A DNA stretch of 64,000 nt, from NCBI RefSeq assembly GCF_000384375.1, contig NZ_ARVX01000001.1, positions 1,240,001-1,304,000 of the forward strand, in the 5' to 3' direction. This document shows positions 56,086-64,000 of this stretch, one piece after another; the first letter of the stretch is position 1; each line of letters opens with the position of its first letter. The translations under genes were made by a program, and so were the position numbers. Below the pieces are notes generated by a model that saw nothing but the letters and a program-made list of their open reading frames with translations, had not been told where the DNA came from and did no database searches. This stretch comes from Methylotenera versatilis 79 (GTDB taxonomy: Bacteria; Pseudomonadota; Gammaproteobacteria; Burkholderiales; Methylophilaceae).

Positions 56086-57156
56086 TTAATGAATTGCAGT
56101 TGCATGCTCGTTTAGGATTTTTTCAATCTTGCTGCGAATCGATACGATTGCAGCCACCATTTCAGGGTCAAAGTGTTTGCCACTTTCGCTTTCAATATAT
56201 GCATACGCCTGATCAATACTCCAAGCTTCCTTGTAAGGGCGCACGCTGGTTAATGCGTCAAATACATCTGCAATTGCCACAATCCTTGCTGATAAAGGAA
56301 TATCGTTGCCTTTAAGTGCATATGGGTAGCCAGTTCCATCATAGCGCTCATGATGAGACAGTGCGATTTCACCACCTTTTTGTAAATATTTAGAAGGGCT
56401 ATTTTCAAGAATCTCATAACCAATCAGTGGATGTCTGCGCATGATCTTTAATTCATGTTCATCCAAAGGACCTTTTTTGAGCAAGATGCTGTCTGGGATA
56501 CCAATCTTCCCAATGTCATGCAATGGTGATGATAACTCGATAATTTCGGCCTCTTCTTCATTCAGGCCAATCGCTTCTGCGATTGCGCGGCTGTATAAAG
56601 ACATGCGATGCAAATGCAAAGCGGTGTCGTAATCTTTATGCTCACCGGCACGGGCAAGGCGCATCAAGGTTTCTTTTTCGCGTGATTTAATTTCAGCAGT
56701 GGCGGCTCTGACTAAACTTTCAAGCAACGTACTTTTGTTTTGTAATGAAATATGTTGGCTGCGCATGGTTAACAAGTTGCGAGCCCGCGCAGTGCATTCA
56801 TGCACATCTACCGGTTTGCTAACAAAATCTGCCACGCCTGCATCCAAAGCAGAGTAACGCGTTTCGGCATCTTTTTTAATGGTAATCATCACTACCGGAA
56901 CAGCATCGTACTTAGGTAAGGTTTTGAGTAGGCGAATAAAATCAATACCATTCATTTCAGGCATCACATAATCCACAAACACTAAATCTGCGGTATGTTC
57001 AGTTGCCCACTCCAAAGCCTGCTCAGGATTATGTTTTTCAATTACTCTGGTCTTTGGATTAATATTTTTAATCACATGCGAGAGAATCGTTCTGCTAGTC
57101 GATTGATCATCCACAATCAATACAGAGCAATCATCAAACATTTGTCCATTTTTCAT
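56086..57156 (-). CDS. rpfG: RpfG-type response regulator with HD-GYP domain
   Basis: A 356-residue protein with a receiver domain (about 9-125, phospho-Asp62 in FVDYVMP) and an HD-GYP phosphodiesterase domain (about 165-350). The HD pair is His213-Asp214 (PLHDIGKIGIPD) and the GYP motif is at 276-278 (HHERYDGTGYP), both intact. RpfG breaks down cyclic di-GMP when RpfC passes it phosphate. It is the first gene of the operon; the promoter is in the 263-bp gap to its right. Confidence 0.95.
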   Translation of the reverse strand: MKNGQMFDDCSVLIVDDQSTSRTILSHVIKNINPKTRVIEKHNPEQALEWATEHTADLVFVDYVMPEMNGIDFIRLLKTLPKYDAVPVVMITIKKDAETRYSALDAGVADFVSKPVDVHECTARARNLLTMRSQHISLQNKSTLLESLVRAATAEIKSREKETLMRLARAGEHKDYDTALHLHRMSLYSRAIAEAIGLNEEEAEIIELSSPLHDIGKIGIPDSILLKKGPLDEHELKIMRRHPLIGYEILENSPSKYLQKGGEIALSHHERYDGTGYPYALKGNDIPLSARIVAIADVFDALTSVRPYKEAWSIDQAYAYIESESGKHFDPEMVAAIVSIRSKIEKILNEHATAIH

Positions 57157-57210
57157 TATTTAAATACCTTAAAAGTGCAATCACCGCTTAGTGAATAAGC
57201 AATATTTAAG

Positions 57211-57229
57211 CCAATAACCTAACTATTGG
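57211..57229. promoter_or_regulatory. Dyad CCAATA-N7-TATTGG upstream of rpfG
   Basis: A perfect six-base inverted repeat 55 bases before the rpfG start, in the gap that must hold the operon promoter. It may be an operator. No known regulator consensus was matched; it does not resemble the Clp/Crp site. Confidence 0.35.
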
Positions 57230-57419
57230 CGACATAAAAAGTAAACTCTGCTAGTAGTTAAAAACCTCAATAAAATCAATCGTTAAGAAATTTTTAATTG
57301 CGTTAAACACAGTTGCATTTTTATAGTTGGACGTTTTTGTTGTTTGTATTGAAATTTGATGGTCAAACTTCGTCAACTAAGTCATTAATTTTGACACACT
57401 ACATCAACAATTAATAACA

Positions 57420-58958
57420 CTATTTTGCTTTTTTGTTGGGATTATTCTGAACCGCTGGCTTTAAATCAAACGCAATACAAATGCGGTTATGTCTGCTGTT
57501 AAAAGGGATGGTACGATGGAAAAGCGAAGACGGAAATAGCACAATATCCCCTACGTTCGGGATAATCTGTGCGGTGGGAAATTGCGTGTGATTTACTATA
57601 TCCATGATGGGATAATCGTCGCCATGCGTGCCGTACTCAAATGCACCTTCAAGCCCATTGATGCTGGGCATCGCCAAATAGACTGCGCCACTTATCCAGC
57701 CAAGTTCGTGAATATGCGCGCTTAAATGTCCGCCTTGCTGCATTTTTACATACCAAGAACTGGTGAATTCCAATTCATCCGGGAATGATTCAATCAGCTC
57801 ACAATCGGCATCGATGAAATGGTTTTTATAGGCTAAAAACTGTTGTTTAATCAGGCCTGCTAATGTTTGAAAGGAGGCTTCATTGCGTTTAAATAAATTG
57901 CCGGCGGATTGCTGTCCATTAGTCAGTCGGCCTTGTTTGCGCTCAGCAATATCAGCCGTATTAATGTCATTCAATAATGCTTGCAATAAATCCGTATTAA
58001 CCAACTCTGGAATGGATTTTCGATAGACAAAATCTAAACCGTTTTTACAGAAGTTATACGGATCTAGCTCATGAAAGTTAATGCTGTAATGGGTGGATAA
58101 AGTGGCCAAAAAAGGTGACGTATGTTTACTGTTAATAATTAGCGCATCTCTTTGGCTTTTAAAATCCTCGAATTTTTCTGCTTTATATAAGCAATACAAG
58201 CGCCGTTCTTGCCAGTCATCTAATTGTGACGCTTCAAAATAAGGAATTGCATCCAAATAGCGTTTGGCCAAATAACAGAATTCCGCCATATTGTAATTGG
58301 CTTGTGCGTGATTGGGATTTAACGCCAGTGCTGCTTGATAACACTTTACGGCCGCATTCATATCGCCTAAATCGCGGTGTGTTTCACCTAAATTATTGTG
58401 TGCATCTGTGTAATTGGGGAATAGAGAAATAGCGTTTTTATAACTGCTAACTGCCTCAGTTAATGCGCCGTTATCGCGTAAAGCAGTGCCCAGATTAAAA
58501 TAACCACGCGCATCTTGCGGATTGATTTTTAAGCCTTTTTGGTAGCTTTCAATCGCGGCGATTAATTGCCCTTGCGTTTGTAAAACCGTACCTAAATTGC
58601 CATAAGCTTCAAAAAAATCTGGCTTAAGTTGAATGGCTTTTTGATAAGTCGCAATCGCGTCGTCAAATTGCTGAATATGCGTTAAGGCAATGCCTAAGTT
58701 AAAAAGCAAATCCGGCGTATTGGGTTGTAATTTAAGTGAATTTTTATAACTGGCGACTGATTCGGCAAACTTTTGTTGACCATCTAAAGCCAAACTTAAT
58801 ACATGATGCAAGATGAAAATATTGGGGTATTTGCTGATTAATTTTTTAGCGATGCTTTCTGCCTGCACCAATTGATTGTTGTTAAGCAAGCCAATCAATT
58901 GTTGGATTTCTTGTTGTGTCGGTTGTGAGTTGAATGCAGATTTGCCTGAATTTGCCAT
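57420..58958 (-). CDS. TPR protein with C-terminal 2OG-Fe(II) oxygenase-like domain
   Basis: A 512-residue soluble protein. Residues about 10-250 hold about seven tetratricopeptide repeats (for example YQKAIQLKPDFFEAYGNLG). The C-terminal about 200 residues resemble putative 2OG-Fe(II) oxygenases, with HIHELGWISGAVYL, the His of SSLFHRTIPF and an Arg/Phe pair in RICIAFDL forming a possible HxH...H metal site. It may hydroxylate a protein or peptide. It has no signal peptide. The genes around it are not functionally linked in an obvious way. Confidence 0.8.
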   Translation of the reverse strand: MANSGKSAFNSQPTQQEIQQLIGLLNNNQLVQAESIAKKLISKYPNIFILHHVLSLALDGQQKFAESVASYKNSLKLQPNTPDLLFNLGIALTHIQQFDDAIATYQKAIQLKPDFFEAYGNLGTVLQTQGQLIAAIESYQKGLKINPQDARGYFNLGTALRDNGALTEAVSSYKNAISLFPNYTDAHNNLGETHRDLGDMNAAVKCYQAALALNPNHAQANYNMAEFCYLAKRYLDAIPYFEASQLDDWQERRLYCLYKAEKFEDFKSQRDALIINSKHTSPFLATLSTHYSINFHELDPYNFCKNGLDFVYRKSIPELVNTDLLQALLNDINTADIAERKQGRLTNGQQSAGNLFKRNEASFQTLAGLIKQQFLAYKNHFIDADCELIESFPDELEFTSSWYVKMQQGGHLSAHIHELGWISGAVYLAMPSINGLEGAFEYGTHGDDYPIMDIVNHTQFPTAQIIPNVGDIVLFPSSLFHRTIPFNSRHNRICIAFDLKPAVQNNPNKKAK

Positions 58959-59074
58959 ACTTTTGCGCTGTTTTATTGTGTTAAGTTGCTTTAAGTTAGA
59001 GTGGGTTAAGTAATTTTGGTCTTATTTTTTGTGTCATTTAAGGGGTTAAGTCTTTGTTTAATTTAGACCTTAGT

Positions 59075-60436
59075 TTAATTAAAGCTATTTTGTAACCTTG
59101 CCGCCATGCGTTTTAATAATTGCACCGCCACTCTTGGTTCGTCGGACATCATCGTATCAACATATTCCGCATAAATCACGATGATACGCGCTTCGGGTGA
59201 AGCGATTATCGCATCCGCCATGGTTGGCTTTTCACTTAACATAGCCATTTCGCCAAAATAGTCGCCAGCGTTTAATTCACGCACAACTTTACCGTTATCA
59301 ACCAGATTAACGCTGCCGTCGACCACATAATATAGGTTGCGCTCAGTATTGCCGCGTGCATAAATCGTTTCACCTTGGCGTAATGTATGTCCATAACGGC
59401 GCATTAAGGTTTCAATATAATTGGATTTGTTGGGCATGCCATTAAATAGGCCTTTCAATAACAACACATCTTTTTTACGCAAGGTGGCGATGAGTTCTAT
59501 GCCCAATAAAAATACCGCAAAATTGATATACAGCCAAGTAATAGACACAAACATGGCTTTCATACTGCCAAAAATCGCACCATAGTTTTCGTTGATGGAT
59601 AAAAATAAGCCAAATGCAGGGCGCATTAATAGCCATAATAAAGCGGTTAAGCTGGCGCCTAAAAACAGGTGCGTAAAAGCGATGCGCATCGGAAAAAATA
59701 TTTTATAAAACACGGCGATTAAAAGCGTAATCAATAACAACGTGCTGATTGAGCCGACAATATTGATTTCTAAGACAGGTAAATGCAGCGCTAAAAAACG
59801 CACGATTTTTTCAATCATAAATCCAGCAAAGGTAAATAGAAAAAACAATAACAAGATGCCTAATACCGACAAAACATCTTTAATTTTTCGTCTAAAGTAA
59901 GAGGGCGCTTCTACCATTGTGGCAATGGTATAAAAGGCGGAGCGCATATTGGATGCTAGCGGTGTGATGGTCCATAACAGCACAAATACGCCCAGCGCCC
60001 CCCAAGCGGCTTTTGTTTGCGTCGCGCTATAAACTTCGGTCATGATTTTATTACTGAATTCCGGCACTAAATTACCAGTAAGAATCGCCAGTTTGACAAT
60101 GGCGTAATCGGAAGAAAAAACCAGATGGCTTAACAAGAAGAAAATTAACAGAATTAACGGTATTAACGCGAACAGCGCATAAAACGATAGCGAAGCCGAT
60201 AAACTTAATATGTTGTGACGCGTAAATCCACCGAGTGTTTCGCGTAATACAAATAAAGGTGTCGCGTATTCATGGTTAGAATAGGCGGCCAGTGGCTTTA
60301 AAAAAGCAGGATGCTGCGCTAGATTTTTAATTCTGGATAACTTGTTTGCCATGGCTTTATTCAATGCAAGATTATCTTCAACTGAAATTTTTTCAGCTGA
60401 AGCGGGTTTAAAGTCTTGCGGTAAAGGTTTAGCCAA
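59075..60436 (-). CDS. YihY/BrkB membrane protein fused to a cyclic-nucleotide-binding-like domain
   Basis: A 453-residue protein. Residues about 60-320 form the YihY/BrkB (UPF0761) membrane domain with six helices and family motif NILSLSASLSFYALFALIP. Residues about 345-440 form a cNMP-binding-like beta roll: ERNLYYVVDGSVNLV, then GDYFGEMAML at 391-400. In the phosphate-binding cassette the Arg expected at about residue 405 is Thr (KPTMADA), so cAMP/cGMP binding may be lost or altered. The link of a regulatory roll to YihY is not something I know as common. Function unknown. Confidence 0.88.
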   Translation of the reverse strand: MAKPLPQDFKPASAEKISVEDNLALNKAMANKLSRIKNLAQHPAFLKPLAAYSNHEYATPLFVLRETLGGFTRHNILSLSASLSFYALFALIPLILLIFFLLSHLVFSSDYAIVKLAILTGNLVPEFSNKIMTEVYSATQTKAAWGALGVFVLLWTITPLASNMRSAFYTIATMVEAPSYFRRKIKDVLSVLGILLLFFLFTFAGFMIEKIVRFLALHLPVLEINIVGSISTLLLITLLIAVFYKIFFPMRIAFTHLFLGASLTALLWLLMRPAFGLFLSINENYGAIFGSMKAMFVSITWLYINFAVFLLGIELIATLRKKDVLLLKGLFNGMPNKSNYIETLMRRYGHTLRQGETIYARGNTERNLYYVVDGSVNLVDNGKVVRELNAGDYFGEMAMLSEKPTMADAIIASPEARIIVIYAEYVDTMMSDEPRVAVQLLKRMAARLQNSFN

Positions 60437-60485
60437 TTAAACTTTCTTTAAAATTATTAATATAGTTTGTATCGAGTTAATTCAC

Positions 60486-61472
60486 TTATTTAAGCGATTT
60501 AAACTGCTCTGTAGCTGCCACTAAAGCGCTAGTCACGCCAAGTTCCATGGCAGAGTGTCCTGCATCTGCCACCATCGTCAATTGTGCGTGCGGCATTACT
60601 TGATGCAACGCCCAAGCGGTTTGCGGCGGGCACACCATATCATAACGCCCTTGCACAATGATGGTCGGAATATTTGCCAATATTGCCGTTTGCTTTAATA
60701 GTGCTTCGCCATCAATAAAACATCGGTGCTGTATATAGTGTATCTGCACGCGCGCCCTTGCGACTTCTGTCGCTTGTTCTTGCTGCAATTGTTCTTTGGT
60801 TTTAATGACATCCTCTTTTGGCGAATCGTTCGTTGCAGGTTTCAGCCGCATAATCGCACTTTCAAAAGCATTCCATTGCACTGCCGCCGCTGTATTAATA
60901 TGCATATCATCGTTAAAAATCAATTCTGCATACGCATTCAACACATCATTCTGTTTTTCAATAGGCAAATAGCTGATGAGCTTGTACCAAACCTCTGGGT
61001 AGAAATGTTGTACATCACCCAAAAACCAATTTAATTCAGATGGGCGACTTAAGAAGATGCCACGTAGCACTAAAGAAATAACCTGTTTTGAATGGTTAAC
61101 TGCGTATGCCAAAGCCAGAGTGCTGCCCCAAGAGCCGCCAAATACGTGCCAAGTATCAATGCTTAAATGGCTGCGCAATTTTTCAATATCAGCGACTAAA
61201 TCATCTGTGGTGTTGAATTTTACTTCGCCAACCGGCAAGCTGCGACCACAACCTCGCTGGTCAAGCAGAACGATGCGGTAATGTTTAGGATCAAAAAAAC
61301 GCCGCTGCGTTGGGTTGCAGCCGCTTCCTGGTCCACCATGTAAAAAAATCACAGGTATGCCATGAGGATTTCCGCATTCTTCATAGTATATCTGGTGAAA
61401 ATCATTTACTTTAAGCCAGTTTTTGTTAAAAGGCTCTAATTCTGGATACAAATTGTAAAGAGTTTCTGACAT
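60486..61472 (-). CDS. pip: Proline iminopeptidase
   Basis: A 328-residue alpha/beta-hydrolase. The oxyanion motif HGGPGSGCNP, nucleophile Ser114 in GGSWGS, Asp278 in QGRYDMVCPP and His306 in DAGHSAME form the active site. It removes N-terminal proline from peptides in the cytoplasm. It starts with ATG 61472 and is divergent from xoxF. No link to methanol metabolism is expected; it is a housekeeping gene by family. Confidence 0.95.
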   Translation of the reverse strand: MSETLYNLYPELEPFNKNWLKVNDFHQIYYEECGNPHGIPVIFLHGGPGSGCNPTQRRFFDPKHYRIVLLDQRGCGRSLPVGEVKFNTTDDLVADIEKLRSHLSIDTWHVFGGSWGSTLALAYAVNHSKQVISLVLRGIFLSRPSELNWFLGDVQHFYPEVWYKLISYLPIEKQNDVLNAYAELIFNDDMHINTAAAVQWNAFESAIMRLKPATNDSPKEDVIKTKEQLQQEQATEVARARVQIHYIQHRCFIDGEALLKQTAILANIPTIIVQGRYDMVCPPQTAWALHQVMPHAQLTMVADAGHSAMELGVTSALVAATEQFKSLK

Positions 61473-61572
61473 TTAGATTTACATTCTTTCTATTTGATTT
61501 TGTTAAGTATTTTATTTAAAACTAAAAAAATTAATCAACAGTTATAAAATAATTTGAACATTTGTTAACAGA

Positions 61573-61592
61573 TTGTAACTAAATTGTTGCAA
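61573..61592 (+). promoter_or_regulatory. Dyad operator overlapping the xoxF -35 element
   Basis: A near-perfect inverted repeat, TTGTAAC-TAAATT-GTTGCAA (one mismatch), whose right half includes the -35 hexamer. Sixteen bases, 61572-61587, recur exactly on the other strand at 63798-63813 upstream of the next gene. Binding by a methanol or lanthanide regulator is inference. Confidence 0.55.
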
Positions 61593-61615
61593 TTAAGATT
61601 TAGTTGTTTTATATT
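61587..61615 (+). promoter_or_regulatory. xoxF: Probable sigma-70 promoter of xoxF
   Basis: TTGCAA (61587-61592), a 17-base spacer and TATATT (61610-61615) fit a housekeeping promoter. Transcription would start near 61622, giving a 5' leader of about 140 bases. The ribosome site is GGAG at 61751-61754. Confidence 0.6.
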
Positions 61616-61760
61616 GCACATCTCACATGAAAAATGTGGAGAAATTAAAGTTTAATTTTTGTATTCAGTGCGCAGCGGTTATTAAAATAATTGTGCATAA
61701 ATACTTAAAGTTAGAGTTTACTTTTAATTAACCCTTAGTAATATCACTTTGGAGATAAAA

Positions 61761-63638
61761 ATGAAATTCAATACAATCAAGCTGGCTCTAGGTCTAGTTG
61801 CAGGCGCTACATTGGCAATGCCAATGGTTGCATCAGCAGCAGCAGATCAAGAAGCGGCAATGAAAGATGCAAATAACTGGGCACATCCACGTGGCCAACA
61901 CAATAACCAAGGCTACAGCACACTTTCACAAATCAACAAAGGTAACGTAAAAAACCTTAAAGCAGCTTGGACATTCGCAACCGGTGTAAACCGTGGTCAC
62001 GAAGGTTCACCAGTTGTTGTTGGTAACATGATGTATCTACACACTGCATTCCCGAACAATGTATACGCATTAGATTTAAACGATAACCAAAAAATCGTTT
62101 GGTCTTATTTCCCAAAACAAGATCCATCAGTACAAGCTGTACTATGTTGCGATAACGTTTCACGTGGCTTAGGCTACGGCGACGGCAAAATCTATCTACA
62201 ACAAAATGATGGTAACTTGGTTGCTTTAGATGCTAAAACAGGTGCTAAAGCTTGGTCAGTATTGGTTAACGATCCAAAAGTTGGCGCGACAAACACTAAC
62301 GCACCACACGTAATCAAAGACAAAGTATTAACAGGTTGTTCTGGTGCTGAATTCGGTGTTCGCTGCTTTATCGCTGCTTACAACCTAAAAGACGGTTCAT
62401 TGGCATGGAAAGCTTACTCAACAGGTCCTGATGCTGAAGTTATGCTTGGTTCTGATTTCAACTCAGCAAACCCACTATACAATGCACTATCAGTTTACGC
62501 TGATGTAAATGGTGGTAACAAACAAGGCGGTTCTTTCAAAACACTTGATGCTGCATCGATCAAAGGTGGCGAAAAAGAATTGGGCACACGTACATGGTTG
62601 AAACCACAAGCAGTTAAAGATGGTTGGCAACATGGTGGTGGCTCTGTATGGGGCTGGTGGCCGTATGATGCACGTACAAACTTGGTTTACTACGGAACAG
62701 GTAACCCATCAGTTTGGAACCCAGATGTCCGTCCAGGCGATAACAAATGGTCAATGACTATTTTCGCTCGTGATTTAGATACTGGTATCGCTAAATGGGG
62801 CATGCAAATGACGCCACATGATGAGTGGGATTACGATGGTATTAACGAAGTGATCTTGTTCGACAAAGGCGGTAAAACATACGCTTGGCATCATGACCGT
62901 AACGGTTTCGCTTATACATGGCAAGCTGGTAACGGTACATTAGTTGCTGCTGAGAAAGTACATCCATTCGTTAACTGGGCAACTGGTGTTGATTTAAAAA
63001 CAGGCGTTCCAGCTAAAGATGGTAAGTATTCTACTCACCAAGACTACAATGCAAAAGGCATCTGCCCAGCTGCATTGGGTACTAAAGACCAACAACCTGC
63101 TGCGTATTCACCAAAAACAGGTTTAGTGTACACACCATTGAACCACGTTTGTATGACATACGAGCCAGTTGAGTCTAAATACGTGGCTGGTCAACCTTGG
63201 GTTGGTGCTACTTTAACGATGTTTGCTGGTCCTGACGGCGTAATGGGTGGCTTCGGCGCTTACAACCCAATGACTAACAAAAAAGTTTGGTACAACAAAG
63301 AGAAATTCTCTGCTTGGGGTGGTGCTTTAACAACTGCAACTGATTTAGTGTTCTACGGTACATTAGATCGCTGGTTAAAAGCGGTTGATGCACAATCAGG
63401 TAAAGAACTTTGGAAATTCCAAGTGGGTTCTGGCGTGATTGGTAACTCATTCACATACGGCAACAAAGGCAAACAATACGTTGGTGTATTATCAGGTATT
63501 GGTGGCTGGGCTGGTGTGGCGATGAACCTTGGTATGACTAACGACACAGACGCACTTGGTGCTGCTGGTGGTTACAAAGAGTTAACTAAATACAATGCTG
63601 CTCCTGGCGGCGGTGCATTAACAGTATTCTCACTATAA
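61761..63638 (+). CDS. xoxF: XoxF, lanthanide-type PQQ methanol dehydrogenase
   Basis: A 625-residue periplasmic quinoprotein with a signal peptide (about 1-29), eight-bladed propeller W-motifs, and the adjacent-Cys disulfide Cys129-Cys130. The active-site sequence DEWDYDG places catalytic Asp357 and the extra Asp359 two residues on. That second Asp marks lanthanide-dependent XoxF; calcium enzymes (MxaF) have Ala there. It oxidises methanol to formaldehyde with a cytochrome c acceptor. ATG 61761 is used because GGAG lies six bases before it; TTG 61749 is in frame but lacks a site. Confidence 0.97.
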   Translation: MKFNTIKLALGLVAGATLAMPMVASAAADQEAAMKDANNWAHPRGQHNNQGYSTLSQINKGNVKNLKAAWTFATGVNRGHEGSPVVVGNMMYLHTAFPNNVYALDLNDNQKIVWSYFPKQDPSVQAVLCCDNVSRGLGYGDGKIYLQQNDGNLVALDAKTGAKAWSVLVNDPKVGATNTNAPHVIKDKVLTGCSGAEFGVRCFIAAYNLKDGSLAWKAYSTGPDAEVMLGSDFNSANPLYNALSVYADVNGGNKQGGSFKTLDAASIKGGEKELGTRTWLKPQAVKDGWQHGGGSVWGWWPYDARTNLVYYGTGNPSVWNPDVRPGDNKWSMTIFARDLDTGIAKWGMQMTPHDEWDYDGINEVILFDKGGKTYAWHHDRNGFAYTWQAGNGTLVAAEKVHPFVNWATGVDLKTGVPAKDGKYSTHQDYNAKGICPAALGTKDQQPAAYSPKTGLVYTPLNHVCMTYEPVESKYVAGQPWVGATLTMFAGPDGVMGGFGAYNPMTNKKVWYNKEKFSAWGGALTTATDLVFYGTLDRWLKAVDAQSGKELWKFQVGSGVIGNSFTYGNKGKQYVGVLSGIGGWAGVAMNLGMTNDTDALGAAGGYKELTKYNAAPGGGALTVFSL

Positions 63639-63697
63639 TTAATCGGAAGATTAGTTGTAAGAAAATACCAGTTAACTGTTAGTTAATGTCAAAAGAA

Positions 63698-63723
63698 ACA
63701 CCTCGCTTCGGCGAGGTGTTTTT
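63698..63723 (+). terminator. Terminator after xoxF
   Basis: A nine-bp perfect stem ACACCTCGC-TTCG-GCGAGGTGT runs into TTTTT. It has a UUCG-type loop, so it is very stable. It separates xoxF from the next gene. Confidence 0.92.
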
Positions 63724-63792
63724 ATTTGTGCGCAGCTTAATCAAATTGTAATAGCTATGTACAGACAGAAATATCCAGATAGCTAAACGAAA

Positions 63793-63812
63793 CAATTACA
63801 ATTTAGTTACAA
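63793..63812 (-). promoter_or_regulatory. Second copy of the xoxF dyad element
   Basis: CAATTAC-AATTTA-GTTACAA. On the minus strand it reads TTGTAAC-TAAATT-GTAATTG, matching the xoxF site in its first 13 bases and central part; the exact shared core is 16 bases (63798-63813). It lies about 115 bases before the next start. The orientation is reversed relative to xoxF. Confidence 0.5.
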
Positions 63813-63928
63813 TAGGAAAGTTTCATGGTTTTCATTAAAGAACTTTTGCCAGTTTGAGTTACTCTTACCATAGTAAGTTGAGCGAACCAAGTGAGAATTT
63901 GTCCCGTTTTTAAATAAGGAAATAAAAA

Positions 63929-64000
63929 ATGTTAAAACAATTAAAAGGGTTGGCTGTGTGCCTTGCATTAGTGTCTGGCTATGCATCAGCTGCAGGAGAA
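63929..64000 (+). CDS. Start of an exported protein gene (partial)
   Basis: ATG 63929 follows AGGA at 63917-63920. The 24 codons in the window encode a signal peptide (MLKQLKGLAVCLALVSGYAS then AAGE). The gene is probably another methanol-oxidation component such as a cytochrome c or XoxJ-type protein, because it shares an upstream element with xoxF, but nothing of the mature protein is visible. Confidence 0.7.
   Translation, partial: MLKQLKGLAVCLALVSGYASAAGE

Noticed and set aside
1-64000. CRISPR arrays, tRNA/rRNA genes, insertion sequences, prophage genes
   Set aside because: Looked for by repeat pattern, cloverleaf and protein families; none found.

Overview
The window looks like chromosome of an AT-rich betaproteobacterial methylotroph of the Methylophilaceae (Methylotenera/Methylobacillus type). 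The main reasons are a lanthanide-type methanol dehydrogenase gene (xoxF) at the right end and a methanolan-like eps cluster with an exosortase B/PEP-CTERM system like that of Methylobacillus. The genus is inferred from gene content, not from a database search. No tRNA, rRNA, CRISPR array, transposase or phage gene was seen.

Layout. 1-5701: a tightly packed operon for an atypical type II secretion/type IV pilus-like system: the end of a PilM/GspL-like gene, PilN-, PilO- and GspC/PilP-like proteins, a lipoprotein secretin and three pseudopilin-like proteins. 5713-6333 (minus): a lytic transglycosylase. 6549-8555: the LuxR-type regulator EpsA and a PEP-CTERM protein, separated by a 375-bp regulatory gap with two matching dyads. 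8648-10120: a secreted protein with a PstS-like N-terminus. 10355-28511: a two-partner secretion and TonB-energy module: TpsB transporter, a 3409-residue haemagglutinin-like TpsA, an ExbB with DUF2341/LamG-like periplasmic domains, two ExbD copies, TonB, a porin and a coiled-coil periplasmic protein.

28608-49194: the exopolysaccharide cluster. It holds a CAAX-type protease, EpsL, EpsD, EpsE, EpsF, EpsG (with a destroyed P-loop), exosortase B, EpsI, a flippase, a pyruvyl transferase, five glycosyltransferases, a polymerase and a clan-A glycosidase. A second PEP-CTERM protein follows at 49330-50820. Exosortase substrates therefore flank the cluster on both sides.

50904-57156: a FadL-type porin, then a complete diffusible-signal-factor (DSF) circuit: rpfF convergent with an rpfG / REC / rpfC operon, the same topology as in Xanthomonas. 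57420-61472 (minus): a TPR-2OG oxygenase-like protein, a YihY/BrkB protein fused to a cyclic-nucleotide-binding-like domain, and proline iminopeptidase. 61761-64000: xoxF, its terminator and the start of another exported protein gene. The two upstream regions share an exact 16-bp element in opposite orientation.

Together these genes suggest a surface and biofilm locus: polysaccharide, a very large secreted adhesin and PEP-CTERM proteins, next to a cell-density circuit that ends in a c-di-GMP phosphodiesterase. That the DSF circuit controls the eps and adhesin genes is inference. The most novel-looking points are the TonB-energised haemagglutinin module with a lectin-like ExbB, the shared promoter motifs (TAGTC-N6-GACTA, ACTAGT, and the xoxF dyad), the degenerate EpsG, and the YihY-cNMP fusion.
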